A stretch of 64,000 nucleotides of DNA from Leptodontidium sp. MPI-SDFR-AT-0119 (lineage: Eukaryota; Ascomycota; Leotiomycetes; Helotiales; Leptodontidiaceae): NCBI GenBank assembly GCA_020726505.1, contig JAHLEZ010000004.1, positions 1,550,001 through 1,614,000 of the forward strand. The letters are read 5' to 3'. How positions within the stretch are numbered: the stretch's first letter is position 1; every line of letters starts with the position of its first letter. The translations under genes and the position numbers were made by a program. Shown here in pieces: positions 1 through 11,467 of the stretch. The notes under the pieces are model-generated. The model was not told where the DNA came from and made no database searches. It worked only from the letters and a program-made list of their open reading frames with translations.

Positions 1-282
1 AACATAATCAGGCCAATTGTGTCTTTAATAATTCGAAATTTCTCTCGTTGCTCTTCTGAAATAATTAACGCAATGGAAGGAATAAATAAAGTACCTAGGA
101 GCTAGGTACCTGAGGTAGGCCTGGTCCTGAAGCTCAGCTGCTGTACCTTGTACCTAGCGAGCGCCAAATCAGAAAAGCTTCGCGACAAAGCCGCCGCGTC
201 TACCAACTTCAACATCGAGAAATGCGACACGCAAAAAAATCAACAACACAACGTACCTGAGGTCAGGATTGGTGGAGACAAG
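1..282. other. Upstream region of NUP120
   Basis: Non-coding. The only notable element is a perfect 8-bp inverted repeat (GTACCTAG at 91-98, CTAGGTAC at 102-109) with a 3-bp spacer. The rest looks like an ordinary promoter and leader for the gene starting at 283. Confidence 0.6.
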
Positions 283-3200
283 ATGGAGACTTCAACCCCG
301 ACCTATGCGTACAAGGAGACACGACTAGATCTGGATTCTACGACACAGGGCTCTACGGTTTCAATCCGTTTGCCTGCCCATGGCGCATCAACATACCCTT
401 CGAGAACAGCCCAAAAACGACCACACGTCGCCGAACTCCCAGTCGCAGAGGACGAGAATGCCTTCAGAGCAAGATATCTAGCTTCCGCAGCTTCGATCTA
501 CCACCGCACTCACTACCAATCGCCGAGAAGCTTTCTTTGGAGGGTCCTGGAGGATGGGAAAGTGCTGTCCATCCAATCTGTGGATGTCTCCAAGCCTAGC
601 ACAGTCGCGGACGCCAATATTACCTTGAGGTTAACTCTCCCGAGTGCTGTCAAGCCTGGATGTATCGCCCTCGCAGATTCCAAGGAGCACGATATCCTGA
701 GCGTGTTCATCTTGACGGAATCGAAACAACTCTACACTCTCACCCTGCGCCCAGATCATTTCCGGAGAGCTGCGAGCACAGAAGACAATGTGGGCGACTG
801 GTGCAAGACATATTCATCTGCTGCTTTCAGCCTCAAGGCTCCGCATAGGCTAGTTGCTCTGAGCGCGGACGAGCTGTTGATTTCTACGATCGATGGGGCT
901 CTTTTGAGACTGGAGAGGAATTCTGGTGGAGATGGTAAGGTGATCTATCCTGCTAAACGGTACTGAATACTAAAACTGCATAGGCTCTGCCTGGAAAGAG
1001 GTGCACTACAACGAAGGTGGATGGGGTTTGCACGTTCGTTCTATGCGGTTGTTTAACAGCTCATCTACCATTGCATACGGCGGCCAGCATCTGGAACACG
1101 CTACTGCTACATCTATAGCATCGCCAGGAACATCTATACATGGAAAGCAATATGCCTTCACTGTTTGTTTGGATCACCGATTGCGAGTGTGGAACCTATC
1201 GACTGGAAAACTGGCATACACGAAGGATATGCTTGGCCAAGAGATCGAGCAACTAGAACCAGCAAAGCAGGTGAAAAAGGTGATCGACCCATCTCAATCA
1301 CAGTTGGTGAAAGTGTACCCCAACGGCAACGGCAATAGCGCACTTTGCGCCACATACTCGCCTCTAGGAAGCGGTCAATTCAAGTTCTGGAATGTCACCC
1401 CCAGAAGCGATGGCGGTCTCGAGTTGGACGATATTTTCGAAAGCCATTGTTTTGAACCCCAGGTTCCCTCATCTGAGATCTGGACTATGGCCGATTTCTC
1501 TGTCATTTACAGTCCGACCAAACCCAATGACTACGCAATATGGGTATTGTGGAAGAACAACGTCACCTATCGCCTTCATCGCTTGCGTTTCCAGAAAGGC
1601 GGCGAGTATGCGGCTTTACAGGATACTTGGGAAGAAGGATGGGAGGCCATGGCAAGAGAAACTCTTCGCGAGGAAACTGGGCCGTCGGTGTTCTCTGGGG
1701 ATGCTTCTGATGGAACTGACAAATGGCTCGAATACATTTTGACTCCTGGCAGATATACCACGGCTACTATCGAGACATGTCTTGCTATCTATGCACGTGG
1801 ACTAGGAGCGAAGGGCGCTACTCGCAAGTCTGGATCCCTACCAGATAGGATGTGTGCCACCATAGCATCGACAGCCTCCCTGAGTCGAAAATCGGATGGC
1901 GAGCTAGATTACGACTCGTTTCGCTCTGCCACAGATGCCCAATGGCGGCGATTTTCCAGACTGCTATCCGAACTCGACAAGCAGCGTGGCGAAGCCATGT
2001 CATTGGCGATTGATCCTTATGGAGAGATGCCATGGGTGGTGCTAGCAGACGGCATTACGGCGATTCGAGATTGCAGCGCCCTAGAGAAAGTGTGGCACAA
2101 CAATGGAAGAGTTTCAGGAACGGAGAAGTATGTGGCTTATCCTCTTTTCGCTGCCGCCACGTTCAGAGACTCGTTACCGGAGCCATTCTTGCATGCCTGC
2201 GACACCCAGTTACTCGATGAGATATTCCAGGAACCATCCCTGACTGCGGTTGCGAGAATGCGAAGTTTTTATGAGAAGTGCGACTTTCCCAACCAGATTG
2301 GAGATGACGAGTACTCTCAGCTTGTCAGTGGCTTGGGAGGTGACTTCAAGAACGTCACACCTCAAGTTTATAGCGGCATCCTTGGATTCATGAACACTTC
2401 TGGGAAATTTGACCGGCCCCTTGTCCAACAGCTGGCAGAGTTCGGCAACAAATTACTTGTGAAAGGCGTCCAGGAGACGATTGCTCTCCATCGGAATATC
2501 TGTCTCGATCAGCTGGTTCTCTTGGTTCTCATCGAGAACGAGATTAACCACGTTGAGGAAGGAATCCAATTCGAGACTGCTTCAGTATTCGAAGCTTTGA
2601 TCAAGCTATTGAAGAAGCTCGAGCTACTACGTTGGCTATGCAGCACTCAACTCACCCTCAAGCCTCCTAGGTCGGAGAGATCGAATTCTATTACGGATAA
2701 ATCCCCGAGCTCAACAAAGAAAGTTGCGTCAAGCTTAGGAACGATGACGGTTTTTGAAGGTGTATTTCGACACTTGTTTGGGCTAGACTTACGAGGGGGT
2801 GAACTTATGTCTTCGGTTGTGACAGAATCGATTCTGCAAGTTTGTGCTCCTGACAGCCATTTATACGAAACCTCGGCTTCTCTGATCCAATGCTTCTTGT
2901 TGAATCAAGAAAGACCCGACCTGGCAACCGAGTTCGCAAGATTTGCGGACCATGATGCTTTTGCAACATACATCCAGGGACGAGCATACCTCGCTGCCAA
3001 CGATACGCTAGCAGCTTCGATGCTCTTCAAGAAAGCTGCTTTTGGAATGGGTACGTCTAGTGTAACAAAGTTTCAAGATCCATGTACTGACCTCGATACA
3101 GCATTTCCGGATCCGAAAAAGGGTACAGGCTACAGAAGCGCCAGCTACTTGGACGACACTGAGAGAAGACTCCTGAATGCTGGACTACCTGCCTACTACT

Positions 3201-3976
3201 CCCATATCGTGGCACTGTTCGACAAGAGCAAGAATTACTCCTTTGTCATAGACTTTGCCCGACTCTCCCTACAGTTCATCAAACCCAAGAGCGGTGATGA
3301 TCAACTCCCCCAGCTACGCACCGAGATGCACAGCCGTCTTTTCAACGCTGCTATTCAAACAGCTCGCTACGAGGTAGCCCACTCGACCCTCTCTCTCTTC
3401 ACCGACACCGCACTCCAACATTCCTCCCTCCGCACCCTCGTCACCAAGATGTGCGAAACATCATACGCATCTCACCTTGTGGACCTCCCCTTCATCGGCC
3501 TCCAAGACACAGTCGACGAAGTCCTCGCCCAGAAATGCCAAAGCATAGTCGACGTCAACGCCGGAATCCAGTACCACAAGATCCTCTACGCCTGGCGCAT
3601 TAAACACAGCGACTTCCGCGGCGCAGCAGCCATTTCCCTCGAGCGTCTGCAGCGCCTCCAACTATCCGGAGACGGCGACAAGATGATTGGCGATGATGGC
3701 CTAGAGACGCCTGTCACGAGACAATACGTGACCCTCATCAACGCACTCAGCTGTGTTGACCCCAAGCAAGCCTGGATCTTATCCGAAGAACTACCGCCGC
3801 AGAAATCAAATGGCGCTAGTGTCAACGTATCCAGCAAGGCAGCTCCACCTAAGAGAAAGGTCGTCACGCTAGAAGATGTGAGGAAGGCTTATCAGGCGGA
3901 GTTGGATCGCATTGCGGCTATTGAGAATAATCAGTTTGCGTTTGGAGTTGGTGGCGATGAGATGGATGTTTTATAA
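283..3976 (+). CDS. NUP120: Nucleoporin Nup120/Nup160, Y-complex subunit
   Basis: Structural subunit of the Y (Nup84/Nup107-160) complex of the nuclear pore scaffold. Exons are 283-934, 984-3050 and 3102-3976, giving about 1197 residues. Intron 1 (49 nt) has a good CTAAA branch. Intron 2 (51 nt, GTACGT...ACAG) is a multiple of three and could be overlooked because reading through it is open. The N-terminal half contains propeller-like segments such as HRLRVWNLSTGKL. The C-terminal half is a helical solenoid, and the motif YVTLINALSCVDPKQAWIL near the end matches the conserved Nup160 tail. I chose the ATG at 283 because no upstream in-frame ATG exists, only non-ATG codons. Length fits fungal family members. 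It converges on VPS26. Confidence 0.88.
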
Positions 3977-4470
3977 TGATTCACTGGGGATGCAGATGGG
4001 GTGTATGGAGGGAGGATACTGAAGAAAGGGAGTGGGCGAGAGAGCGAGTTAGTTAGTGAGCAATGGAAAATGGCAAAATAGCGGGGGTTTGAGGGCGTAC
4101 TTTGGAGTCAGTCGGTCGGTGTGTGCTGCCTGCCTGCAGGCTAGTCTGTGTACAATAGATAGGAGAGAGATACCTTGAGATTCGCATCTACCTGCGTATG
4201 AATTGAAAAACGAGTAAAAGCAATTCGAAGTCGTGTTTGTACGAGTGAGTCAGTGAAATCCTGCATTGCATGTCACTGTAGAACGATGGATCTAGATCAC
4301 CAAGGTAAACCATTTCCTTCAATCCATGAAATCGGTCTCATTCATTGCTGTTGCGTCCGAGCCACCCAACCAAGGAGGCTGGCTATGAGTCTATGTTACA
4401 ATTGGTAAATGCCATTCCTGTCCCATTACTCCTCTCCTCTGCACTACACTCCTCGTTCCCGAATCTCTAA
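3977..4470. other. Convergent intergenic region NUP120/VPS26
   Basis: Holds the 3' flanks of two converging genes. I see no gene or repeat beyond short simple-sequence stretches. Confidence 0.5.
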
Positions 4471-5731
4471 CTACGCCTGTGGGATCTGTGATCTTTCTGG
4501 GGGTGGAGCACCTGCGATCTGGGTTTGCTGACCAGCTCCTGCGGCGATTTCGGGTGCCTGGCGGTATAGGACAATTTCGGATTGCTTAAAGTAACGTCGT
4601 GCGTCTATCATTTGTTAGTTTCTGACTTTGGCATTGGATGAGGTGGACAGTTTGAGGTCAGGTGAAAGGGAGATGGGAGCCGGGGAGACGGGAAGGGGAT
4701 TGGATATACCTTCGTCAATGAGAACCAGACTGAGGTAGTATCTGGTAGAGTATTTCTTGTTGACTTCTCGGAAGGTTGGGGTTAAGTCGAATCCACCCAG
4801 GAATAGTCGGATAGGGATTGTTTCTCCTCTGGATGGAGAGCCATCCATGATCTACACATATCAGCATTCGGATCCCAAGCTTCACTCCATAACTTTCGTC
4901 TTCACGTACCTCGAATCTCACCAAAGTCTCACTCTCGTTATACTGATTAGGCGCCGCACCCGTCGTCTCCCTCCTGATAATCGACAACTCCATATGCTTG
5001 ATCTTCAGCCTAACCAGCAAGAAGTAAATCCGGCCCACGATGACATCCTTGAGATGGTACTTCGATTTCGAGTACTCGAACTCAATGTGCAGACAATCCT
5101 CGATACCGACGTCCATCTTGATCGAGCTGTTCATCTCGGGGGGTATCCGGTACGAGTACACCCAAATGTCCTTCTCGCGAATGACGTCCGCCATGCGCCG
5201 CGAGACTGTCACCCGCACGAAGTACCGGAGGCGTACGTTGATGCCGCTGTACGACTCATACTGCTTTTCGATGTTCTTGAAGTTGAAATCGAAGGCTTGA
5301 GGGTGCTGTAGGTCGCCTGGAGCGGCGAGTTCTTGTCCGAGAGAGAGGAATTCGTAGTGGTTTCCTCGATCGAAGAACATCTCTGTAGTACAATCAATCA
5401 ATTAGCCATCCATCCATCTATCCATTGCTTCTCAGACTCTGTTGAAAGCCAGACAAGCGCATGTTTCCAAGCTCCCCGCTTGCCTTGTATCGGTATTGTG
5501 TTCGCAGGACTTACCAATTGTGCCAATGAATTGTACCTTGATACCCGTATGTTCTAACCTCTTCCCATCCTTCGGCCTCACAGTCACAGCGCCCTTGACA
5601 GACTCCCCGTCCTTGTATAGCGGCGCTTTCTCCCTCCTTCCCTTCTCCGTCTTCATGTCCACCATCTGCCTATCGTCTCCATCCTCAAGCACAATATCGA
5701 TATCCACCGGCGTCGAGAAGAAGTACGACAT
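4471..5731 (-). CDS. VPS26: Retromer subunit Vps26
   Basis: Arrestin-fold subunit of the retromer cargo-recognition trimer (Vps26-Vps29-Vps35), acting on endosomes in endosome-to-Golgi recycling. Exons on the minus strand are 5731-5515, 5382-4910, 4851-4710 and 4604-4471, which join in phase to 321 residues. Diagnostic stretches are MSYFFSTPVDIDIVLEDG at the start, an IEMFFDRGNHYEFLSLGQEL segment across the first splice, IRLFLGGFDLTPTFREVNKK, and the RRYFKQSEI segment in the last exon. Length agrees with fungal Vps26. The start is the only ATG in a good context, and LSM8 is transcribed divergently 443 bp away. Confidence 0.95.
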
Positions 5732-6174
5732 TTTGGACGAAACAACAGCTTTCCTCTACCTCCAATGCCGTTGCGTGGGGTGTTGTATTGAGAGACGCGC
5801 AAGCTGGGTTGGTTTGTTTGTTAAGTCGTTGGTCGATGGATGGCGGAGCTCTCTACCTGGGCTGGGCTGCGCGGCGGGAGCTGTCATGTCGTCCGTCCCA
5901 GGTCCAGGTCCAGGTGCCCAAGCGAGGTTGTTGAAGGCGGGCAAGGCTTCAGCCTCCCTGATCCGCACGGACTTTTTCCACTGTGGAATCCGAATTTCTG
6001 AAGCTTCCCTTACCTTGCTGTGTCAACCACCCTTCACTTCACCCCGCCGCAACAGGACAACTACACATCCTCCCTCCCTCGCCACTCTGCTTCGTTCAAT
6101 CTGTACCAAGACGTCTTCTTTTCGCGCCGCCCAGCCGGCAGCGAGTAGGTACAGAGCAAAGCGCATCTCCCACC
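5732..6174. promoter_or_regulatory. Divergent promoter region VPS26/LSM8
   Basis: 443 bp separate the two start codons, so the promoters must share or abut here. It has pyrimidine-rich tracts near the LSM8 side (about 6030-6110). No specific factor site could be assigned. Confidence 0.5.
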
Positions 6175-6762
6175 ATGTCTCTCCAGGGCTATGTAAACAG
6201 TGAGCATTCCCCCTCCACCCCTCTAGTCCCCTGACGTACCCCTCCAACAACCCCTCTACAAGACTCTCTTCTCTTGATATACTGTTGTAGCTTATAGCCG
6301 CATTTTTCTTTTTCTTTTCTGACAGCTGGGTAGAGAAGGTGTTGGTCTTGACCAGCGATTCGAGAACCCTTGTTGGGACGTTGCTTTCCTATGACCAGAT
6401 GACGAACTTGGTATGTTTGCTTCCTACATCCCCCCAATCTTCTATCTATCTATCTCTCTGCCTACCTAAATCTACGTACTTTACGTACTTTCCACGTACT
6501 TTCCTCATACCATGCTACACTGTCTGGTTTGGATTTACTTTCTCGGGCAAACACTGACAGCAAACAGGTACTCTCACAAACAATCGAACGCATCATCCGC
6601 CCACCAGATGACCCCGAGCCCTCGAGCGAGGTCCCACACGGTCTATACCTCGTTCGCGGAGACAATGTCGTGGTGGTTGGGTTGGTGGATGAGGAATTGG
6701 ATGATAGTATTGATTGGGTGCAGGTTAGGGGCGCGGTGGTTGGTGGTGTGAAGCATTCGTGA
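6175..6762 (+). CDS. LSM8: U6 snRNA-associated Sm-like protein LSm8
   Basis: Nuclear-specific member of the Lsm2-8 ring, which binds the U6 snRNA 3' end in splicing. Exons are 6175-6199, 6334-6410 and 6568-6762 (98 residues). The first intron ends at TAG (6331-6333); using the nearer CAG at 6325 would read straight into a stop, so the later acceptor is required. The product begins MSLQGYVNKKVLVLTSDSR and carries the Sm1 motif (DSRTLVGTLLSYDQMTNLVL) and Sm2 motif (GLYLVRGDNVVVVGLVDEE). Both features, the length and the MSLQ start match LSm8 rather than LSm1. Confidence 0.95.
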
Positions 6763-7433
6763 AAGATGGGATGGGATGGGCTGGGCTGGCTGGTTGGTTG
6801 GTAGTTGGGAGGGATATGTTTGCAGGGAGACATGCTGGAGGGGTATTCTCGGAGGAATATTGTGAAATGAAGGATTGGGGCGGAGAGAAGGAGTGATATC
6901 ATGGACAGGATGAATGGATGGATCAATGAATGGGCAAATGATTGATCGTTGCATAATTGGCGTTTTAGGGCGGAAATGGATACGTCTTTTTCACGGAAAT
7001 AAAAAATCTCCTGGACTTTGTCCCATTTACTGGTGGAAATTCCACGATGTGAAAGTGTTTATTGACTTTGGGGTCTCCTTTTGCTGGGTTTGGGGTTGAG
7101 TGATATGCATTGAAGCTTCATATCTGCTATACATATCTTCACATATTTTGATTTTTTAGCTATGACTGACAAGTTGGTTTGCAATCTCCAACGAATACGT
7201 CGCTTTCTAACATATGTCTCTCTGGCATGGAAACGTTATGAAATAGATTCCCATGACACAAAATATCTCGCTTGTCAATTCACAGTATATTCCAGTCTGG
7301 CAGTCTATTTGTGATAAGTCCATTGATTGTATTCTGTGAGTAATTTCTACGCTTCATGTATGCTATTCGTTTCCCATCAACCCTAAATAACAATGCAGAT
7401 CAAAATATAACAATATCTGTCCAACCAAATCTT
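6763..7433. other. Convergent intergenic region
   Basis: 671 bp between LSM8 and the nucleoside hydrolase 3' ends. G/T-rich simple sequence at 6770-6830 and AT-rich 3'-flank DNA; no gene seen. Confidence 0.5.
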
Positions 7434-9097
7434 TTAACCGAAGATACGCTCTAACAGATAAGGACCAAAGGCGTCCTCTCCTGGCGAAGACACAATTCTG
7501 TTGATCCGGTTCCCTTTGTTGACATGAAGCCAGCTGTGGCTGTCACCCGGAGCATCTTCTTCCACCTCTGCCTCAGGGTGTGCAACAGTAAGTTGCTCCA
7601 TGGGGTTGGTGATGTCTACGGCTCCAGGACTCATGATTTGCTCTTCTGGAGCGCCGGCCTTCTTTCTGTTCCGGCGATCGATGACATGCATACCTCGAGT
7701 CCATTGTCCTGAGACTTCGACCCGGATGTCCTCTGGGGCCTTAGGTGCTGACATCCAAGATGGTGCTGAGCGGGTGAGCATGTACCAGATACACAAGGGG
7801 TCGTGGAGCTCGAGCCCTGGGTCAGCTTGCTTTCTGGTGAGAGACTCGATTTTCTCGAGGGTCTTGAGGACGAATGCTGAGGTCCATTCGGCGAGAGGAC
7901 TACCAGCTTGAATCAACGGTTGGAGCTTATCCACCACAAGCGAGCGATGAAGCGCATGAGGAGTAGTAACGTCAAGCGGGAACAATGTCAACTTGAGAAG
8001 TTTCGACAACTTGCTAGGATAAGGAGGCAATGGCTCCATGTCCTTCGGCGCTGGAGGCATAGTCGAAGCAGGAGTTGGCGAAGTAAGTGCAAAGACACGG
8101 GCAGTGGCAACAGCATCGGCGTAGGTGTTGAACTCCGCAACAGGCGTGATGTTACCCGAAACATCAACCGCCCCTCCCATCACGACTACTTCCTTGACTC
8201 GCAAGAAGGTCTCGGTGTCCTCAGCAGCGGCCAGGGCCAAGTTGGTGAGAGGTCCAACGGCGACGATGGTGATTGTATCGGCTGGGTTCTCTTTGAGGAG
8301 TCGCAAAATTTCCTTGTGTGCTGGGACTTGAGATGCTCTGAATGGTGCTGATGGTGAAGCAAGCTCAGCTGCTGCTGTTGTCTCTTCGGCTGTGGCGCCA
8401 GCCTTGAGAGGCTCGAATAGAGACTTCCATGTATCGGCTGGAGAGAGGTGGGGGTGCTGTTACGGTCAGAATACGTATTTAGAGCTGTAATCAAGGATCG
8501 CCAACCGATGTGGACACTCCAGCCAATCCATCAACGCCGTCTAGCTGATGTCAGTACTTCATCCAATACATAATGTCGAAGGAAATAGTAACAGCAAGTG
8601 AATGCCAAAGCTAGATTGAGCGGAATTCAATGTCCAAGACAGAAATCGACAATGAAACAGGGCAATCATAAGACTCACGGAAATAATCAGCCATCAAGAT
8701 GGTCTCCTCGAGAGGATGCTCAGGTCCGATTGCCACAATAGGTCTTGAGCTTGACATGGCTTCAAAACCTTCAAGTTGGCCTCGAGCTCTTCGCCATTCC
8801 TTCTCCTTCTCGATAACATGGAAGAGGGCAACAACATTACGTAAACAGCTGCATTGAATAAGCTGTTTGTTCCAACTCGAGGGCTTCATATGATTTACCT
8901 CTGAACTTCAACATTTCCATAAGTCACAGAAAGCAAGAGGATTTCTAGCTCCTCTGGCTTTGCGGCTAATGCCAAGAGGATGGCTAAGATATCATCGACT
9001 CCTGAAGATGCATAAGCAAGTACACACAAAATATACATGAGATGTAGAAAGACTAACCAGGATCAGTATCAATGATGATACGGTTGAGAGGCGCCAT
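7434..9097 (-). CDS. Inosine-uridine preferring nucleoside hydrolase
   Basis: Predicted calcium-dependent N-glycosidase that splits nucleosides into base and ribose for purine/pyrimidine salvage. Exons are 9097-9058, 9001-8899, 8848-8679, 8540-8506 and 8456-7434, joining in phase to 456 residues. The first splice lies inside the hallmark metal-binding motif DTDPGVDD (residues about 10-17). The segments TITIVAVGPLTNLALAA and EVVVMGGAVDVSGNITPVAE are the family's core, the latter ending in the N-x-x-x-D-type motif of the active site (EFNTYADAVA). The C-terminal region is longer than in bacterial IunH proteins (about 310 aa), as is common in fungi. No signal peptide, so cytosolic. Exon 4 is only 35 nt, so automated prediction may skip it. 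Confidence 0.88.
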
Positions 9098-10174
9098 TTC
9101 GTTTGGAGAGCGAGGCTTTGGTGGGCCTTGGAGGGGCAGGTACAAAAGTTGAGCTGAGGGGAAGGTGGGGTAATTATGCTCAGTCCTGCTTGGCTAAAGC
9201 AGAGTTCGTCTGATGTGAAGGAAGAGAAGAAAGTTGCTTGGAACAGAGAGATTTGGATCTCTTATGCCAGCAAAACTTTGGTGCTCGGGAATGAACGTTG
9301 GCAAGATAATGAGCCTCTTGTCTTGCTTGGCCTTGTGTTCCCCTCCAAGAAATCAAGTGAAGGCCGGAGGTCGGCGCTTTTCTGTCAGAGTGACAGTGAC
9401 TTACTTCTTTCTGATTGGAGCAGAGGAAGGGAGAGCCAGGGAAGGTGGGGGCTTTGCTTCGTACTGTACGGATATATGATAATCCGACGTCTTCCCGCTT
9501 GGTAACTTAGCGGCCTCAGATTCATGTCTCTCGAAACTTTCTTGGCACCTCTCATCAACTTCAAGCGATCAAATAAGAAAGTCAGCCTGATTGATTTCTT
9601 CTTCTTCTTCCCGAAAATCTAACTTCAAACAACTTCCACAACTTCCACCTCCTCAGCCACTTGGTCTTGGTCTTGGTCTTGGTCTCCCGTCTCCTGTCTC
9701 TTTCAACTGGACTGGCTGACTGGGTGTTCATCTTGGTCGCCGTACTGAACCCCTGCCCTGCATCATACTTGCCGGGGCTGACCTCGAGCCAATCAACGCA
9801 CCGACACTCCATCCCCTGACAGACAACCTGTCCTGTCCTGTCCTGTCCTGACCTGTCCTGAACGACCGTCCAGCTGCGAGGATCGATATCGACACGTCTC
9901 GACTTTAATTCAAGGATTGGTCTGCACCCGTTCATTCACCTTGTCCATCCATCAATCTCCCTCGTTTTCCGTCTTTACTCGAACAACAATTTAAGCTTCC
10001 CGACAATTCAAACAACTCCTTCAACCAACATCTCCGTCCACTCCTCCCATTCCTCAATTCGATTCCTCGAACTCCTAACTCTCACCAGTCCAACTTTGGA
10101 CGTCGATCTCCCTTCACAACAGTCATAACGTTTGTTGACGAACTATCGTCTCGCCTATATTCCCCTTTGGCATC
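9098..10174. promoter_or_regulatory. Divergent promoter region with short tandem repeats
   Basis: 1.08 kb between two divergent starts. It contains about four TTGGTC units (9661-9685) and about four TCCTG units (9831-9850, with degenerate copies to 9860), followed by a long CT/CA-rich leader to 10174 typical of fungal 5' UTRs. No protein-coding evidence. Confidence 0.55.
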
Positions 10175-11467
10175 ATGCCTACCACAACTACAATTGTTGG
10201 CTGGGCCGCCATTCTGGCTGTCGGCGGAGCATACTACTGGGTCAATGGCCAACGAAAGCAGAAGAACCTCCGAACTCTAAACCCCAAGCAAGCTAGCAAG
10301 GGAACTGAGCCACGCAAGGACACAAAGACAAAGAAGGGAAAGAAGGATGGCGTTTTGAGCGGTGGTGAGCAAGATGTAAAGCCTGCTCAGAAAAAGAAGG
10401 CCAAGCAACCAGCAAAGCCAGTTGTTGAGGAGCCAGTTGTCAGCACTTCGCCTTCGAAGAATGTTGACAAAGATGAGAAGAAGGATGATCTGGAGTTCGC
10501 CCGTCAACTTTCGAATGCAAAGAAGGGTGTTGTTGATGCCCCAAAGTCCCAAGCCTCCTCTCGCCAGAAGTCTGTCAAGCAGACCCGGGCTCAGGAGAAG
10601 CCAGTTGTCGAAGTATCGGAGAATGGCACCGCCCCATCCTCCACCACAGGAGGTGATGCCGATGATGACCAGTCTCCAATCAACTCCCCCGAGCTTTCTG
10701 CCACTACTGCCACCAATGGTGATGTGTCCGACATGCTCGAGAAGCCAGCCGCTGGTCCTTCAGTCTTGAGAGTCACGGCACCAACCAACCCTGCTCCAGC
10801 TAAGAAGGCCAAGCAACAAAGCTTCGAAGTACAAGAGACGAAGAAACAAAAGCAGAACCGCAAGAAGGCTGAGGAAGCAAAGGCCATTCGTGAGGCTGAG
10901 GAGAAGGAGCGCAAGGTGAAGCTCGAGGCCCACCGACGCAGTGTACGAGAGGCTGAGGGCCGTGCCGCAAAGGATGGATCAATTTTCATGGCCTCTCAAG
11001 CTCCTTCATCCGCATGGACCGCAGCTCCTGCTGTTCAAGCTACAAACGCCATTGTCGCCCCAGCCAGCAAGAAGGTTGAGCTCCTTGACACCTATGAGCC
11101 AATCAATGGACATGTCGATACCAAGCCAGCTGAGCAAGTCAAGTCTGAGAGCAAATTGGCACAAGAGCTTGCCTTCATTCCAGAGGATGAGCAAATGAGA
11201 CTTGCGAAGGAGGAGTCGAACAACTGGGAGGAGGTCAAGGCCAAGTACCCACGCAAGAAGAAGGCCGCCAAAGAGGTTTCGAAGGATACCAAGGATGAGA
11301 AGGCCAGCAGCTCCAACGACGACTCCAACGACTTCGGAGTTCCCCCCGTCATTGCTCCAACTGGTCCAGGAAAGAAGTGGCAGATGACCACTGTCCATGT
11401 CGAGCCCAATGGCAAGATTGTTGAGCGTGAAGAGGAGGTTCAAGATTCCGAGTGGGAGGTCGCGTAA
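10175..11467 (+). CDS. Fungal protein of unknown function, N-terminal membrane anchor, Lys/Glu-rich
   Basis: Single-exon gene, 430 residues, with a consensus start context. Residues 5-23 (TTIVGWAAILAVGGAYYWV) form one hydrophobic segment at the extreme N-terminus, followed at once by basic residues, which predicts an N-terminally anchored protein with its bulk in the cytosol. The middle is low complexity (Lys, Ala, Ser, Pro). Residues about 222-275 are a highly charged helix (KKQKQNRKKAEEAKAIREAE). The C-terminus has a compact conserved-looking segment, WQMTTVHVEPNGKIVEREEE, ending SEWEVA. The layout recalls membrane-anchored ribosome- or RNA-binding proteins, but I recognise no domain and assign no function. 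Confidence 0.75.
   Translation: MPTTTTIVGWAAILAVGGAYYWVNGQRKQKNLRTLNPKQASKGTEPRKDTKTKKGKKDGVLSGGEQDVKPAQKKKAKQPAKPVVEEPVVSTSPSKNVDKDEKKDDLEFARQLSNAKKGVVDAPKSQASSRQKSVKQTRAQEKPVVEVSENGTAPSSTTGGDADDDQSPINSPELSATTATNGDVSDMLEKPAAGPSVLRVTAPTNPAPAKKAKQQSFEVQETKKQKQNRKKAEEAKAIREAEEKERKVKLEAHRRSVREAEGRAAKDGSIFMASQAPSSAWTAAPAVQATNAIVAPASKKVELLDTYEPINGHVDTKPAEQVKSESKLAQELAFIPEDEQMRLAKEESNNWEEVKAKYPRKKKAAKEVSKDTKDEKASSSNDDSNDFGVPPVIAPTGPGKKWQMTTVHVEPNGKIVEREEEVQDSEWEVA

Noticed and set aside
5442..6203. 253-codon plus-strand frame between VPS26 and LSM8
   Set aside because: Antisense to VPS26 exon 1 and overlaps the LSM8 leader; no domain.
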